Source of the DNA: Sandaracinus sp.
GTDB lineage: Bacteria > Myxococcota_A > Polyangia > Polyangiales > Houyiibacteriaceae
DNA length: 64,000 bases
Reading direction: 5' to 3'
Assembly: GCA_020633125.1 (NCBI GenBank)
Contig: JACKEH010000016.1
Coordinates: 1 to 64,000, forward strand
Shown: piece after piece, positions 49,673-57,626 of the stretch
Layout: every line of letters begins with the position of its first letter
Numbering within the stretch: position 1 is the stretch's first letter
Program-made: the position numbers and the translations under genes
The notes under the pieces: generated by a model
Database searches by the model: none
What the model was told of the DNA's origin: nothing
Seen by the model: only the letters and a program-made list of their open reading frames with translations

Positions 49673-50609
49673 ATGGAAGAGCGAGAAGAGACCCCGCGCG
49701 CCGGACGAGTGGCCATCGTCGGCCGCCCCAACGTCGGCAAGTCGACGTTGATGAACAAGCTGCTGGGCCAGCGGCTCGCCATCGCGACGCCGAAGCCCGG
49801 CACCACGCGCACCGCGATCCTCGGCGTTTACGCGAGCGAGAACCCGCCGACGCAGATCGCCTTCGTCGACACCCCCGGCATGCTCACGCCCCGCAGCGCG
49901 CTGCACGAGGTGCTGGTCGAGCAGGCCCGGTTGGGCATCGCCGAAGCGGACGTCGTGGTCTTCCTCACCGAATCGCCGGCCGACGCCCGCGGCGAGAAGC
50001 CGAACCTCGAGGTCCGCGACGCCGACCGTCCGGCGCTCGATGCTCGAAGGCTCCAAGGCGCCCGTCATCCTCGCGGTGAACAAGGTCGACCGGCTCAAGA
50101 ACAAGCAGCTGATGCTGCCTTCCTCGAGGCCTACCAGGCGCTTCACCCCTTCACGGCGGTGGTCCCGGTCTCCGCGCGCACCGGCGTGAACCTCGACGCC
50201 CTCGTGAAGGAGATCCGTCTGCACCTGCCCGAGGGCTTGCTCTACGAGGACCCGGACTTCCTCACGGACCGCCCGACGCGCTTCTTCGTCGCGGAGATGA
50301 TTCGCGAGGCCGTCCTGCGGCACGTGCAGAAGGAAGTGCCCTACGGCGCGGCGGTCGTCATCGATCGCATGGAAGAGGACAAGCTGACGCGCATCCACGC
50401 GACCGTCGTCGTCGAGAAGGACGGCCACAAAGGCATCGTCATCGGCAAGGGCGGCGAGCGCCTCAAGACGATCGGCACCGAAGGCCCGTCAGGCGATCGA
50501 GAGCTTCCTCGAGTGCCGCGTGCACCTCGAGCTCTGGGTGAAGGTCGTCGACGGCTGGACCCACGACGCCAACAAGGCGCGCCGCCTCGCGACCGAAGGC
50601 ACGACCTGA
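49673..50609 (+). CDS. era: GTPase Era, three frameshifts
   Basis: The 16S rRNA-binding GTPase of small-subunit assembly. G1 'GRPNVGKST', G2-region 'PGTTRTAILGVY', G3 'FVDTPGML', G4 'AVNKVDRLKN', and the C-terminal KH domain with 'GKGGERLKTIG' and 'LECRVHLELWVKVVDGW' all match. Breaks occur near 50040, 50113 and 50487; the span is 312 codons plus one base. GAGGA lies 5-8 bases before the ATG at 49673, favouring it over the in-frame ATG at 49652. It lies upstream of der, 48 bases away. Conserved essential gene: the breaks are almost certainly sequencing errors. Confidence 0.9.
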
Positions 50610-50657
50610 TCCTCGGCCAGCAGAGCCACACGAAAGACGCTCCTCGCACGGAGCCCC

Positions 50658-52097
50658 ATGGAGCCGAGAGGCTCGCGATTTCGAGTTTCGTCGTCAGTGC
50701 GCGAAGAGCGTGAGGAGCGCGGACGTCCGGTCCGCAGCCGCAAGAAACAACCGCTGCCCGCGAACGCCACCGGCGCGCGGCCGATGGTTGCGATCGTCGG
50801 ACGTCCCAACGTCGGCAAGAGCACCATCTTCAACCGCCTCGCGCGGCAGCGCATCGCGATCGTCGAAGACGTCGCGGGCGTCACGCGCGACCGTCACTAC
50901 GCGGACGCGACGAGCCTCGGCCGCGACTACGTGTTGATCGACACCGGCGGCTTCGACCCCGACAGCGACGACCCGATGAAGTCGGGCATCAACACGCACG
51001 TGAAGCTCGCGCTCCAGGAGTGCGACCTCGTGCTCTGCGTCTTCGACGGCTCGGTCGATCCCGTGCCCGCCGACCGTGAGGCCGTGCGCCTGCTCCGCGA
51101 CGCCGGCAAGCCCGTCATCTTCGTGGCGAACAAGGCCGACTCGCAGGCCCGCGCCATCGACTCGACCGTCTACTACGAGCTCGGCGTCGAACAGATCTTC
51201 CCGATCAGCGGTCTGCACGGCCGCGGCTTCGGCGACCTCGAAGAAGAGATCGCGCAGCAGCTCCCCGACAAGGAAGGCACGACGATCGACCTCGACGTGC
51301 CGCGCATCGCGATCGTCGGGCGCCCGAACGCCGGCAAGTCGTCGCTCGTGAACCGCCTCACCGGCGAAGAGCGTCAGCTCGTCGACTCGCGCCCCGGCAC
51401 CACGGTCGACAGCATCGACACGCTGCTCGAGCGCAACGGCCACCGCATGGTGCTCATCGACACCGCCGGCGTGCGCCGCAAGGCGAAGGTCGATCCGCGC
51501 GGCGTCGAAGCGCTCAGCGTCTACCACGCGATTCGCGCGATGGAGCGCAGCGACCTCGTCGTGTTGATGATCGACGCCCACGAAGGCGTCGGCGAGCAAG
51601 ACGCGAAGATCGCGGGCCTCGCCGTCGACCGCGGCAACGCGTTGGTCATCGGCCTGAACAAGGCCGACCTGATGAGCGCCGAAGAGCAGAAGGACGTCCG
51701 CCGCCGCACGCGCGAGATCCTCTCCTTCGCGCCCTGGGCTCCCATCGTGACGCTCAGCGCCAAGACCGGCCGCGGCGTCAAAGCGCTCGTCGACACCGTC
51801 GCGAAGGCCACCGAGGAGCACCGCAAGCGCGTGACGACCTCCGAGGTGAACCGCTTCTTCGAAGAGGTCCTCGACCGCCACCCGCCCCCGACCCAGAAGG
51901 GCCGCGCGGTGCGCCTCTACTATGTGACCCAGGCCGAGATCGCGCCGCCGACCTTCGTCGTCGTGACCAACTACCCGGATTACGTGCACTTCTCGTATCA
52001 ACGCTACGTGGTCAACGCGATCCGCGAGCGTTTCGGGTTCGACGGCACCCCGGTTCGGGTGCGCTACCGCGCCAAGCGCAAGAAGCCGCGCGAATAA
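50658..52097 (+). CDS. der: Ribosome-biogenesis GTPase Der (EngA)
   Basis: A 479-residue protein with two tandem GTPase domains and a KH-like C-terminal domain. First domain: 'GRPNVGKSTIFNRL', 'LIDTGGFDPDSDDPM' and 'VANKAD'. Second domain: 'GRPNAGKSSLVNRL', 'LIDTAGVRRKAKVDPRGVE' and 'GLNKADL'. C-terminus: 'HPPPTQKGRAVRLYYVTQAEIAPPTFVVVTNYPDYVHFSYQRYV', the KH-like domain of Der. Length is normal for the family. The N-terminal extension of about 40 residues is basic and poorly conserved, so a later start is possible. It is required for 50S assembly. It follows era and precedes a terminator. Confidence 0.95.
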   Translation: MEPRGSRFRVSSSVREEREERGRPVRSRKKQPLPANATGARPMVAIVGRPNVGKSTIFNRLARQRIAIVEDVAGVTRDRHYADATSLGRDYVLIDTGGFDPDSDDPMKSGINTHVKLALQECDLVLCVFDGSVDPVPADREAVRLLRDAGKPVIFVANKADSQARAIDSTVYYELGVEQIFPISGLHGRGFGDLEEEIAQQLPDKEGTTIDLDVPRIAIVGRPNAGKSSLVNRLTGEERQLVDSRPGTTVDSIDTLLERNGHRMVLIDTAGVRRKAKVDPRGVEALSVYHAIRAMERSDLVVLMIDAHEGVGEQDAKIAGLAVDRGNALVIGLNKADLMSAEEQKDVRRRTREILSFAPWAPIVTLSAKTGRGVKALVDTVAKATEEHRKRVTTSEVNRFFEEVLDRHPPPTQKGRAVRLYYVTQAEIAPPTFVVVTNYPDYVHFSYQRYVVNAIRERFGFDGTPVRVRYRAKRKKPRE

Positions 52098-52127
52098 TCG
52101 CCAGCGATTCCGTCGGCATCTTTTCGG

Positions 52128-52155
52128 AGGGGCCCCTGTAAGCCGGGGGCCCTTT
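52128..52155 (+). terminator. Terminator-like hairpin after der
   Basis: AGGGGCCCC (52128-52136) and GGGGGCCCT (52145-52153) pair over eight of nine positions. They are followed by TTCG and a short T/C stretch. It lies 30 bases after the der stop, separating the era-der pair from the sigma-factor operon. Confidence 0.65.
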
Positions 52156-52263
52156 CGTCGTTCCACCCTTGAACGCCATGGCGGAACGTAAGACAAGGCA
52201 GCCCAGTCCTCGGGGTCCGGTCACGGCTCCGCGGGGCGACCTCGAAGGGGACGAAGGCCGAGG

Positions 52264-52899
52264 GTGCGGAGCGACGACCTGCAGAGCCGGGAGCGGCTGC
52301 GTTGGGAGGACGAATGCCTCGCCCGCGCCAAGCGGGGCGAGCGTGCGGCCTTCGGCGAGCTCTACCGCGAGTACGCCCCCGCGATCTTCGCGCGGGTGCT
52401 GCTACCGAAGCTCGGCAACCGCCCCGCCGCCGAAGACGCGCTCGCCGAGACCTTCCGCGTCGCGCTCGAGCGCCTGCACCAATACGAGAGCCGCGGGGTG
52501 TCGTTCTACTTCTGGCTCGTCCGCATCGCGGCGAACAAGGCGACCGACATGCACCGGGTGAAACAACGGACCGGTCGCGCGCTGAGCAGCCTCGAGTCCT
52601 TGCTCGGGCCGCTCGCCGACGCCCCGGACGGGCCCGGCAAACAGCTCGAGGACGCCACCGAGCTCGCGCAGATGCGGCAGCGTGTGGCGACCTGCCTCGA
52701 CGCCCTCAATCCCCGCTACCGCCAAGCGATCGAGCTTCGCTTCTTCGACGAGCGTGAGCGCCAAGACTGCGCCGACCTCCTCGAAGTGAAGCTCGGCACC
52801 TTCGACGTGTTGATCCTCCGTGCGCTGCGCGCCTTCCGAAAGGAATGGGAGCGCGGGACCGAACGAACGAGCCAGCCCATGCTGGAGAACGAGTCATGA
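52264..52899 (+). CDS. ECF-type RNA polymerase sigma factor
   Basis: A 211-residue protein read from GTG. The region-2 pattern 'AFGELYREYAPAIFARVLLPKLGNRPAAEDALAETFRVALERLHQYE' and 'FYFWLVRIAANKATDMHR' matches ECF sigma-2. Region 4 is present as 'RQRVATCLDALNPRYRQAIELRFFDERERQDCADLLEVKLGTFDVLILRALRAF' with a helix-turn-helix. This probably sets expression of the three downstream genes through an envelope signal. The stop overlaps the ATG of the membrane-anchored gene (ATGA). The start could lie a few codons downstream. Confidence 0.85.
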   Translation: MRSDDLQSRERLRWEDECLARAKRGERAAFGELYREYAPAIFARVLLPKLGNRPAAEDALAETFRVALERLHQYESRGVSFYFWLVRIAANKATDMHRVKQRTGRALSSLESLLGPLADAPDGPGKQLEDATELAQMRQRVATCLDALNPRYRQAIELRFFDERERQDCADLLEVKLGTFDVLILRALRAFRKEWERGTERTSQPMLENES

Positions 52900-53414
52900 G
52901 CGACATCGACGACCGCGACGACTGGATCGACGATCCGGATCTCGCCCCCACCGAGGAAGAGCTCGCGGAGGCCGAGGCGCTCGCGCACGCCCTCTCGCGT
53001 GGCACCGTGAAGAACGGCCTCGAGGACGCCTTCCCCGACGACGCCTTCGAGACCGCCGGGCTGGTCGCCTTCTCGCACGACGGCGGCGCGCTCTCGGACG
53101 CCAAGCTCGAGAGCATCCTCGAAGGGGTGTTCGAAGAAGCGCGCCCGCGTCCCGTGGAAGCGCCGATCCCGTGGTGGAAGCGCTGGATGTTGCCCATGGG
53201 CTTCGCCAGCGTCGGCGCGACCGCGGTCGTGCTCTTCGTGCTCTTCCGCGGCCCCTCGATCGAAGGTCCCGTCGCCCTCCCCGCGCCCGACGGCGCGCTC
53301 CTTCGTGCGCAAGCCGCCGCTGCCACCGGCGACGACCGCGACGCGCTCGACGCCCAGATGGGCTCCTACCGGGGCGCCGTGCTCGCCGCCCTCGAGGATC
53401 GCTACGCCCGATGA
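52896..53414 (+). CDS. Single-pass membrane protein, possible anti-sigma factor
   Basis: A 172-residue protein. Residues 1-95 are acidic and helical ('EEELAEAEALAHALSRGTVKNGLEDAF', 'DAKLESILEGVFEEA'), and one transmembrane helix follows at about 105-125 ('WMLPMGFASVGATAVVLFVLF'), then a short periplasmic tail. Location directly after an ECF sigma gene with ATGA overlap suggests an anti-sigma factor, although no ZAS motif is visible. The next gene, a lipoprotein, overlaps its stop by four bases. Confidence 0.6.
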   Translation: MSDIDDRDDWIDDPDLAPTEEELAEAEALAHALSRGTVKNGLEDAFPDDAFETAGLVAFSHDGGALSDAKLESILEGVFEEARPRPVEAPIPWWKRWMLPMGFASVGATAVVLFVLFRGPSIEGPVALPAPDGALLRAQAAAATGDDRDALDAQMGSYRGAVLAALEDRYAR

Positions 53415-53908
53415 ACCGCCGGTCCGCGCTCGCGTTCGCGACCCTCGCCCTCGTCGGCGCCACCGCGTGTCTCGCGGTCGGCTGCAACGACGACGGAGCC
53501 GCCGCGTGGCTCGAGGCGACGCGGCAGGCCCACGCGAGCGCCGACGCGGCCAACGACCCGCGCGCGGCGGAGCGCGTGTTGCTCGAGGCCTTCGAGCGCG
53601 AGGTACCGAGCAGCGTGGCGAACGAAGACGCGCGTGTCGTGCGCCAGGACCTCGCGTACCGCTTGGCGTCGATCGCGCTCGACGACGAGCGCGCCGAAGA
53701 CGCGCGGCGGTTCGCGGATCGAGGCCTTCAGCTCGGCACCGCCACGGACGTCTTCACCGCCAACCTCTACGTCGCGAGGGGCCAGGCCCGCGAGGTCCTC
53801 GGTGACGCCGTGGGCGCGGCGGGTGATTATCACGAGGCGTTGATCGTCAACGAGGCGCTGCTCGATCGCGTGCTCGGCGATTCGACGACCTCGGAGGACG
53901 AACGATGA
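53411..53908 (+). CDS. Predicted lipoprotein with TPR-like helices
   Basis: A 165-residue protein starting MNRRSALAFATLALVGATAC, a signal with two possible lipobox cysteines (ATAC and AVGC). The mature region is helical with TPR-like pairs ('LAYRLASIALDDERAEDARRFADRGLQL', 'FTANLYVARGQAREVLGDAVGAAGDYHEALIVN'). The third gene of the sigma operon, coupled at both ends (ATGA). Its role as sensor or effector of envelope stress is inferred only from position. Confidence 0.65.
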   Translation: MNRRSALAFATLALVGATACLAVGCNDDGAAAWLEATRQAHASADAANDPRAAERVLLEAFEREVPSSVANEDARVVRQDLAYRLASIALDDERAEDARRFADRGLQLGTATDVFTANLYVARGQAREVLGDAVGAAGDYHEALIVNEALLDRVLGDSTTSEDER

Positions 53909-54444
53909 AGCGCCTGCTCTTGCCCCTCGTGCTCGTCTCCGCGTGTGCGGCGCCGGGTCACGCGCCCTCGCAAGAAGGCGTGCAGGAGAGCGCGAGCGAA
54001 CGCAGCACCAGCGGCGGCTCCGACCTCGGGCGCTCCGAATCGCCCGGCATGCCCGCACCCGCCCCGGCGTCGCGGGAGAGCTACGAGATGGATTCCGCCG
54101 CGTCCGAACCTGCCCCTCGCGCGCCGCAAGCGGTTCCACAGAGCGTGACCGTCGAAACCGTCACGGTCGGCGGCAGCACGGCGGGCACGACGGGCGGCAA
54201 CCCCAACGCGGGCCGCGCGTGGGCACGGCTCGTCGACGTCGAGGACGCCTTGCACGACGCCCTCGGTCTCGCCTCCGTCGACTGCGGAGACGCGCGCGAT
54301 CTGCGCGACCGCATCTGCGAGCTCGGCGAGCGCATCTGCGACCTCGCGGACGAGTCGGGCGACTCGGTCACCGACGACCGCTGCGAGGACGGGCGCGCAC
54401 GGTGCGAGCGGGCGCGTCGACGGGTGGCGGATCGCTGCGATTGA
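53905..54444 (+). CDS. Predicted lipoprotein, unknown function
   Basis: A 179-residue protein. MKRLLLPLVLVSACAAPG has a lipobox (VSAC). The mature part is Ser/Ala/Pro-rich to about residue 100, then has a Cys-rich helical domain ('ALGLASVDCGDARDLRDRICELGERICDLADESGD', 'DDRCEDGRARCERARRRVADRCD') with regularly spaced cysteines that may form disulfides. The fourth gene of the sigma operon, it overlaps the previous stop by four bases. Confidence 0.65.
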   Translation: MKRLLLPLVLVSACAAPGHAPSQEGVQESASERSTSGGSDLGRSESPGMPAPAPASRESYEMDSAASEPAPRAPQAVPQSVTVETVTVGGSTAGTTGGNPNAGRAWARLVDVEDALHDALGLASVDCGDARDLRDRICELGERICDLADESGDSVTDDRCEDGRARCERARRRVADRCD

Positions 54445-54500
54445 TCGACGGCGTTCGCCTCTCGTTGGCGTTTGCCGCCGCTTCGCACTATTCCCCGCGC

Positions 54501-55229
54501 ATGCGTTGGATCGCGCTCCCCCTGCTGGCCGCCTGTGCTCCCACCCCGTGCCCGGAGCCGACGGCGGAATCGCGCTCCGCGGAGTCGAGCTCGGGCGGGG
54601 AAGCACGGCATGCACACCACGGTCGCCACGAGGGGCACCACCACGGCGAAGGCATGCAACACGATTTCTCCGACGTCGCGCGCTTCGAGGCGATGTTCGA
54701 CGCGCCAGGTCGCGCGCGCTGGCAACGCCCGGTCGAGGTGGTCGGACTGCTGGACCTGACGCCGGGGGAAACGGTCGCGGATCTCGGCGCGGGCACCGGC
54801 TATTTCGAGCCCCTGCTCGCCGCGGCGGTCGGTCCGCGGGGCCGCGTGCTCGCGCTCGACTCCGAGCCGGCCATGGTCGCGCACCTCCGAGAGCGCGCGC
54901 AGGCCGAAGGGCTCACCGTCGTCGAAGCCCGGGAGGTCGCGGTCGACGGTCCGGGGCTCGAGCCCGGTTCCGTGGACGCCATCCTCGTCGTCGACACGTG
55001 GCATCACCTTCCCGATCGCGTCGCGTACGCCACGAAGCTGCGCGATGCGCTTCGCGATGGCGGCGTCCTGCTCGTCGTCGACTTCACGCTGCAGACCGAG
55101 CAAGGCCCGCCGGTGAGCGCGCGCATCGCGCCCGACGCGTTGGTGGAAGAGCTTCGCGCGGCCGGCCTGCAAGCGACGCTGGTCGACGAAACGTTGCCGG
55201 ACCAATACGTCGTCCGCGCGACGCGCTGA
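54501..55229 (+). CDS. Exported class I SAM-dependent methyltransferase (His-rich lipoprotein-like)
   Basis: A 242-residue protein. The N-terminus MRWIALPLLAACAP is a lipoprotein-type signal (Cys12). A His-rich segment follows (about 37-53). The rest is a Rossmann-type methyltransferase: motif I 'VADLGAGTGYFEPLLAAAVG', 'VLALDSEPAMVAHLRERA', 'SVDAILVVDTWHHLPDR' and 'LRDGGVLLVVDFT'. SAM is not normally available outside the cytoplasm, so either it stays on the inner side or it is a non-canonical exported enzyme. Substrate unknown. It follows the sigma operon by 56 bases. Confidence 0.75.
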   Translation: MRWIALPLLAACAPTPCPEPTAESRSAESSSGGEARHAHHGRHEGHHHGEGMQHDFSDVARFEAMFDAPGRARWQRPVEVVGLLDLTPGETVADLGAGTGYFEPLLAAAVGPRGRVLALDSEPAMVAHLRERAQAEGLTVVEAREVAVDGPGLEPGSVDAILVVDTWHHLPDRVAYATKLRDALRDGGVLLVVDFTLQTEQGPPVSARIAPDALVEELRAAGLQATLVDETLPDQYVVRATR

Positions 55230-55610
55230 CGCGCCTTCGACCCGCGCCGTCCGCCACCGCACGCGCCCCACGACGTTCGCACACGGCGTGGGCGACGTAC
55301 GCCGTTGACGCGCCCGATCGCGTGGCTACCGTCCGCGCGCCATGCGCCTCCGACGACGCACCGTTCGATTCGCCACGTCGCGCTTCGCCGCGTAGCTCCC
55401 TCTCGCCACCTCCCCCGGCGACGGGACACGCACGGCGAACCTGCGCTCGCACGTTCGAAGGAGCCCCGCGCGGCCCCGAACGACGGCGCACGCGACGCCA
55501 GCGCGCGGAGGAATACGCGAGGGCTCTCGAAGCCGTCGCGGTTTCGACGCGCGACGACGGTGCAGACGAGCGCGGAGCCGAATCGCGGCCCGCGCCGGGA
55601 GTCGAGAGTC
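55230..55610. other. Intergenic region, 381 bases
   Basis: No recognisable gene. A weak sigma-70-like pair TTGACG (55304-55309) and TACCGT (55326-55331) with 16-base spacing is seen on the plus strand, which could drive the gene at 55611. Open frames in it are Arg-rich and unlike protein families. Confidence 0.4.
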
Positions 55611-56402
55611 GTGTCCACCAAACGACTCGCGCGTACGGTCCTCGAGGGAGGGCGCGCGCACTACAACCAATGGGCGCGGCGCCACTCGGCCCGTGAGCTT
55701 CGCGCGGCCGAGCGCGTCTACCTCGACCGACTTCGCGTCGATCCCGAGGCGTTCGAGGCGCTCGCGCCACCCGTGCGCCGCCCCGTCTACAAGGGCTTCT
55801 ACGACAAGCTCGCGCCCGTCGAGCGTTGGCTTCGCGCGCAGGTCGGTCGCCCCTGGGACGACGTGCGCTCCGAGATCGCGGCGCGCTTCGACGTCCGTTC
55901 GCTCGCCGGCCAGCACATCGTCTTCGATCACCTCCTTCCCGAGGTGGATCGAGGCGAGTCGACGCGAGGCGGGTGGCGTGTGCACCGTCGCGGCACCTTC
56001 CACGTCGACGCCGAAGGGACGCTCCGGTTCACGCTGCGCGTCCGTGAGCGACGCGCCGTCGAGCCTTGGCCGGTCCGCTCGCCTCGGCTCGTTGCGTGGG
56101 CGGGGCTCCGACGCGTCGCTTTCGTCGACCAGACGCTCCGTTGGTTCGAGCGAACGAGCCAACCCCAGTCGAGCATCGAGCGCGTGCGTTGGCGCCAAGG
56201 CGTCGCACTCACCGTAGCCGAGCGCGCTTTCTACGCACGTTTGGGTCCGAACGAACGTCTGGCGGTCACCCTCTTCGTCGATCCCATCGACGGCAAGTGG
56301 CGCTCGGTCGACGGGCAATACCGCGGGTTCGCGTTCCCGTGGTTGCCGGAAGATGGAGGGCGACGCCGTGTCCACCAAGCGGCCTGTCGTGAGCGAGGAT
56401 GA
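55611..56402 (+). CDS. Uncharacterised protein
   Basis: A 263-residue protein read from GTG. No known family is recognised. Residues 1-80 are helical and basic, and 'VYKGFYDKLAPVERWLRAQVGRPWDDVRSEIAARFD' suggests a helix-turn-helix-like or dimerisation region. The middle has 'AGQHIVFDHLLPEV' and a beta stretch 'WRVHRRGTFHVDAEGTLRFTLRVRERR'. The end has 'LTVAERAFYARLGPNERLAVTLFVDPIDGKWRSVDGQYRGFAFPWL'. No signal or transmembrane segment, so probably cytoplasmic. It lies 33 bases before the desaturase-like gene on the same strand. Confidence 0.65.
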   Translation: MSTKRLARTVLEGGRAHYNQWARRHSARELRAAERVYLDRLRVDPEAFEALAPPVRRPVYKGFYDKLAPVERWLRAQVGRPWDDVRSEIAARFDVRSLAGQHIVFDHLLPEVDRGESTRGGWRVHRRGTFHVDAEGTLRFTLRVRERRAVEPWPVRSPRLVAWAGLRRVAFVDQTLRWFERTSQPQSSIERVRWRQGVALTVAERAFYARLGPNERLAVTLFVDPIDGKWRSVDGQYRGFAFPWLPEDGGRRRVHQAACRERG

Positions 56403-56435
56403 AATCCCTCCCCGAGCTCGCGCGTAGGGCCCGCC

Positions 56436-57209
56436 ATGCCGCTTCTCGCGTTCTTGGTCGCCCTCGCGGTGGGCGCGCTCGTCTTCGGCACGCTCGAGCG
56501 TTGCCACGGCGCCCCCCGCGGACGACCGGAGCGCGGCGTCGACGTGACCTACGCCTTTCTCGGTCCGCTCCTCGTTCGTCCTGTGACGCGGGGCATCACG
56601 ATCGTCGTCGCCGTCCTCGCGTTCGCGATCGCGCACGGCACGCTCGACCGCGACACGCTTCGTGCGGCCTTCGAAGCACCGACCTGGCTGGACGCGTTTC
56701 CACGCTGGGCGCGCGTGCTCGGCATCCTCGTGGTCGCGGACGGGCTCGGCTACTTCGCGCACCGCCTCTTTCATCGCGGCGGCGTGCTCTGGCGCGCGCA
56801 CGCCGTGCACCATTCGTCCGAGCATCTGGACTGGCTCGCGAGCTTTCGTGTGCATCCGCTCAACGAGCTGCTCGGCGGCCTCGCGCGCGTGATCCCGCTG
56901 CTCTTGCTCGGCGCGCGCCCCGGCGAGCTCGCGTTCCTCTTGCCCTTCCTCGCCGCCCACGCGCTCCTGCTGCACGCGCACGTGCCGTGGCGCTTCGGCC
57001 CCCTGCGATACCTGATCGCGAGCCCCGCCTTTCACCGCTGGCATCACTCGGTCGAACGGGACTGCAACTACGCCGGGCTCTTCCCGGTGTGGGATCTGCT
57101 CTTCGGCACGTTTCATCTTCCGGAAGAGCTCCCGGAGCGCACCGGCACCCGCGACCGCGTTCCACGCGCGTTGCTCGCGCAGCTCGCTCACCCCTTCCGT
57201 CGACGTTGA
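56436..57209 (+). CDS. Sterol desaturase/fatty-acid hydroxylase family membrane enzyme
   Basis: A 257-residue integral membrane di-iron enzyme. The eight-histidine cluster is visible: 'HRLFHRGG', 'HAVHHSSEHLDWLASFR' and 'HRWHHSVERDCNYAGLFPVWDLLFGTF'. About four transmembrane helices flank it (near residues 2-22, 45-65, 98-118 and 140-180). It catalyses O2-dependent hydroxylation or desaturation of a lipid or sterol-like substrate; the exact one is not decidable. The last motif 'CNYAGLFPVWDLLFGTF' is the usual C-terminal signature. Some myxobacteria make sterols, so a sterol substrate is possible. Confidence 0.88.
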   Translation: MPLLAFLVALAVGALVFGTLERCHGAPRGRPERGVDVTYAFLGPLLVRPVTRGITIVVAVLAFAIAHGTLDRDTLRAAFEAPTWLDAFPRWARVLGILVVADGLGYFAHRLFHRGGVLWRAHAVHHSSEHLDWLASFRVHPLNELLGGLARVIPLLLLGARPGELAFLLPFLAAHALLLHAHVPWRFGPLRYLIASPAFHRWHHSVERDCNYAGLFPVWDLLFGTFHLPEELPERTGTRDRVPRALLAQLAHPFRRR

Positions 57210-57251
57210 CGTCGTCTGGCAAGACACGCGCGCACGGGGCTAGGATCTCGC

Positions 57252-57614
57252 ATGCGTCGTCGGTTCGTTCTTCTCGCCCTGGCCCTCACGACCGCGTGTG
57301 CCGATACCGAGCCCGCTCCGGACGGCCCGGTGGAGTGGACCCTCGACGCGCTCGCATCCGAAGGCAACTGCACGACGGACGACGAGTGCGTCGTCTACCG
57401 CCACGACTGCCTCGTCGACGGAATCCGCGAGCACGGCAGCTGCGCGATCTCCGTCCCTGCCGACTTCGACACGGCCGAGCTCGACGCCGTGATGCAAACG
57501 ATCGCCGACACCGGCGTCTCCCCGTTCGAAGGCGGCTGCGGCATGTGCACCCTCGAGCTGCCCCCCGATCCGGTGTGCCTGGAGGGCGAATGCACCTTTC
57601 CCCCGAGGGGTTGA
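57252..57614 (+). CDS. Small predicted lipoprotein
   Basis: A 120-residue protein starting MRRRFVLLALALTTACADTE (lipobox TTAC). The mature part has a Cys-rich end ('NCTTDDECVVYRHDCLVDGI', 'GGCGMCTLELPPDPVCLEGEC'), likely disulfide-bonded. It is convergent with the next gene, 12 bases apart. No named family. Confidence 0.65.
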   Translation: MRRRFVLLALALTTACADTEPAPDGPVEWTLDALASEGNCTTDDECVVYRHDCLVDGIREHGSCAISVPADFDTAELDAVMQTIADTGVSPFEGGCGMCTLELPPDPVCLEGECTFPPRG

Positions 57615-57626
57615 TCACGCGCCTCG

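Noticed and set aside
55326..57227. 633-residue minus-strand open frame
   Set aside because: It is antisense to the uncharacterised gene and the hydroxylase gene, both of which have conserved motifs; the minus frame has none.
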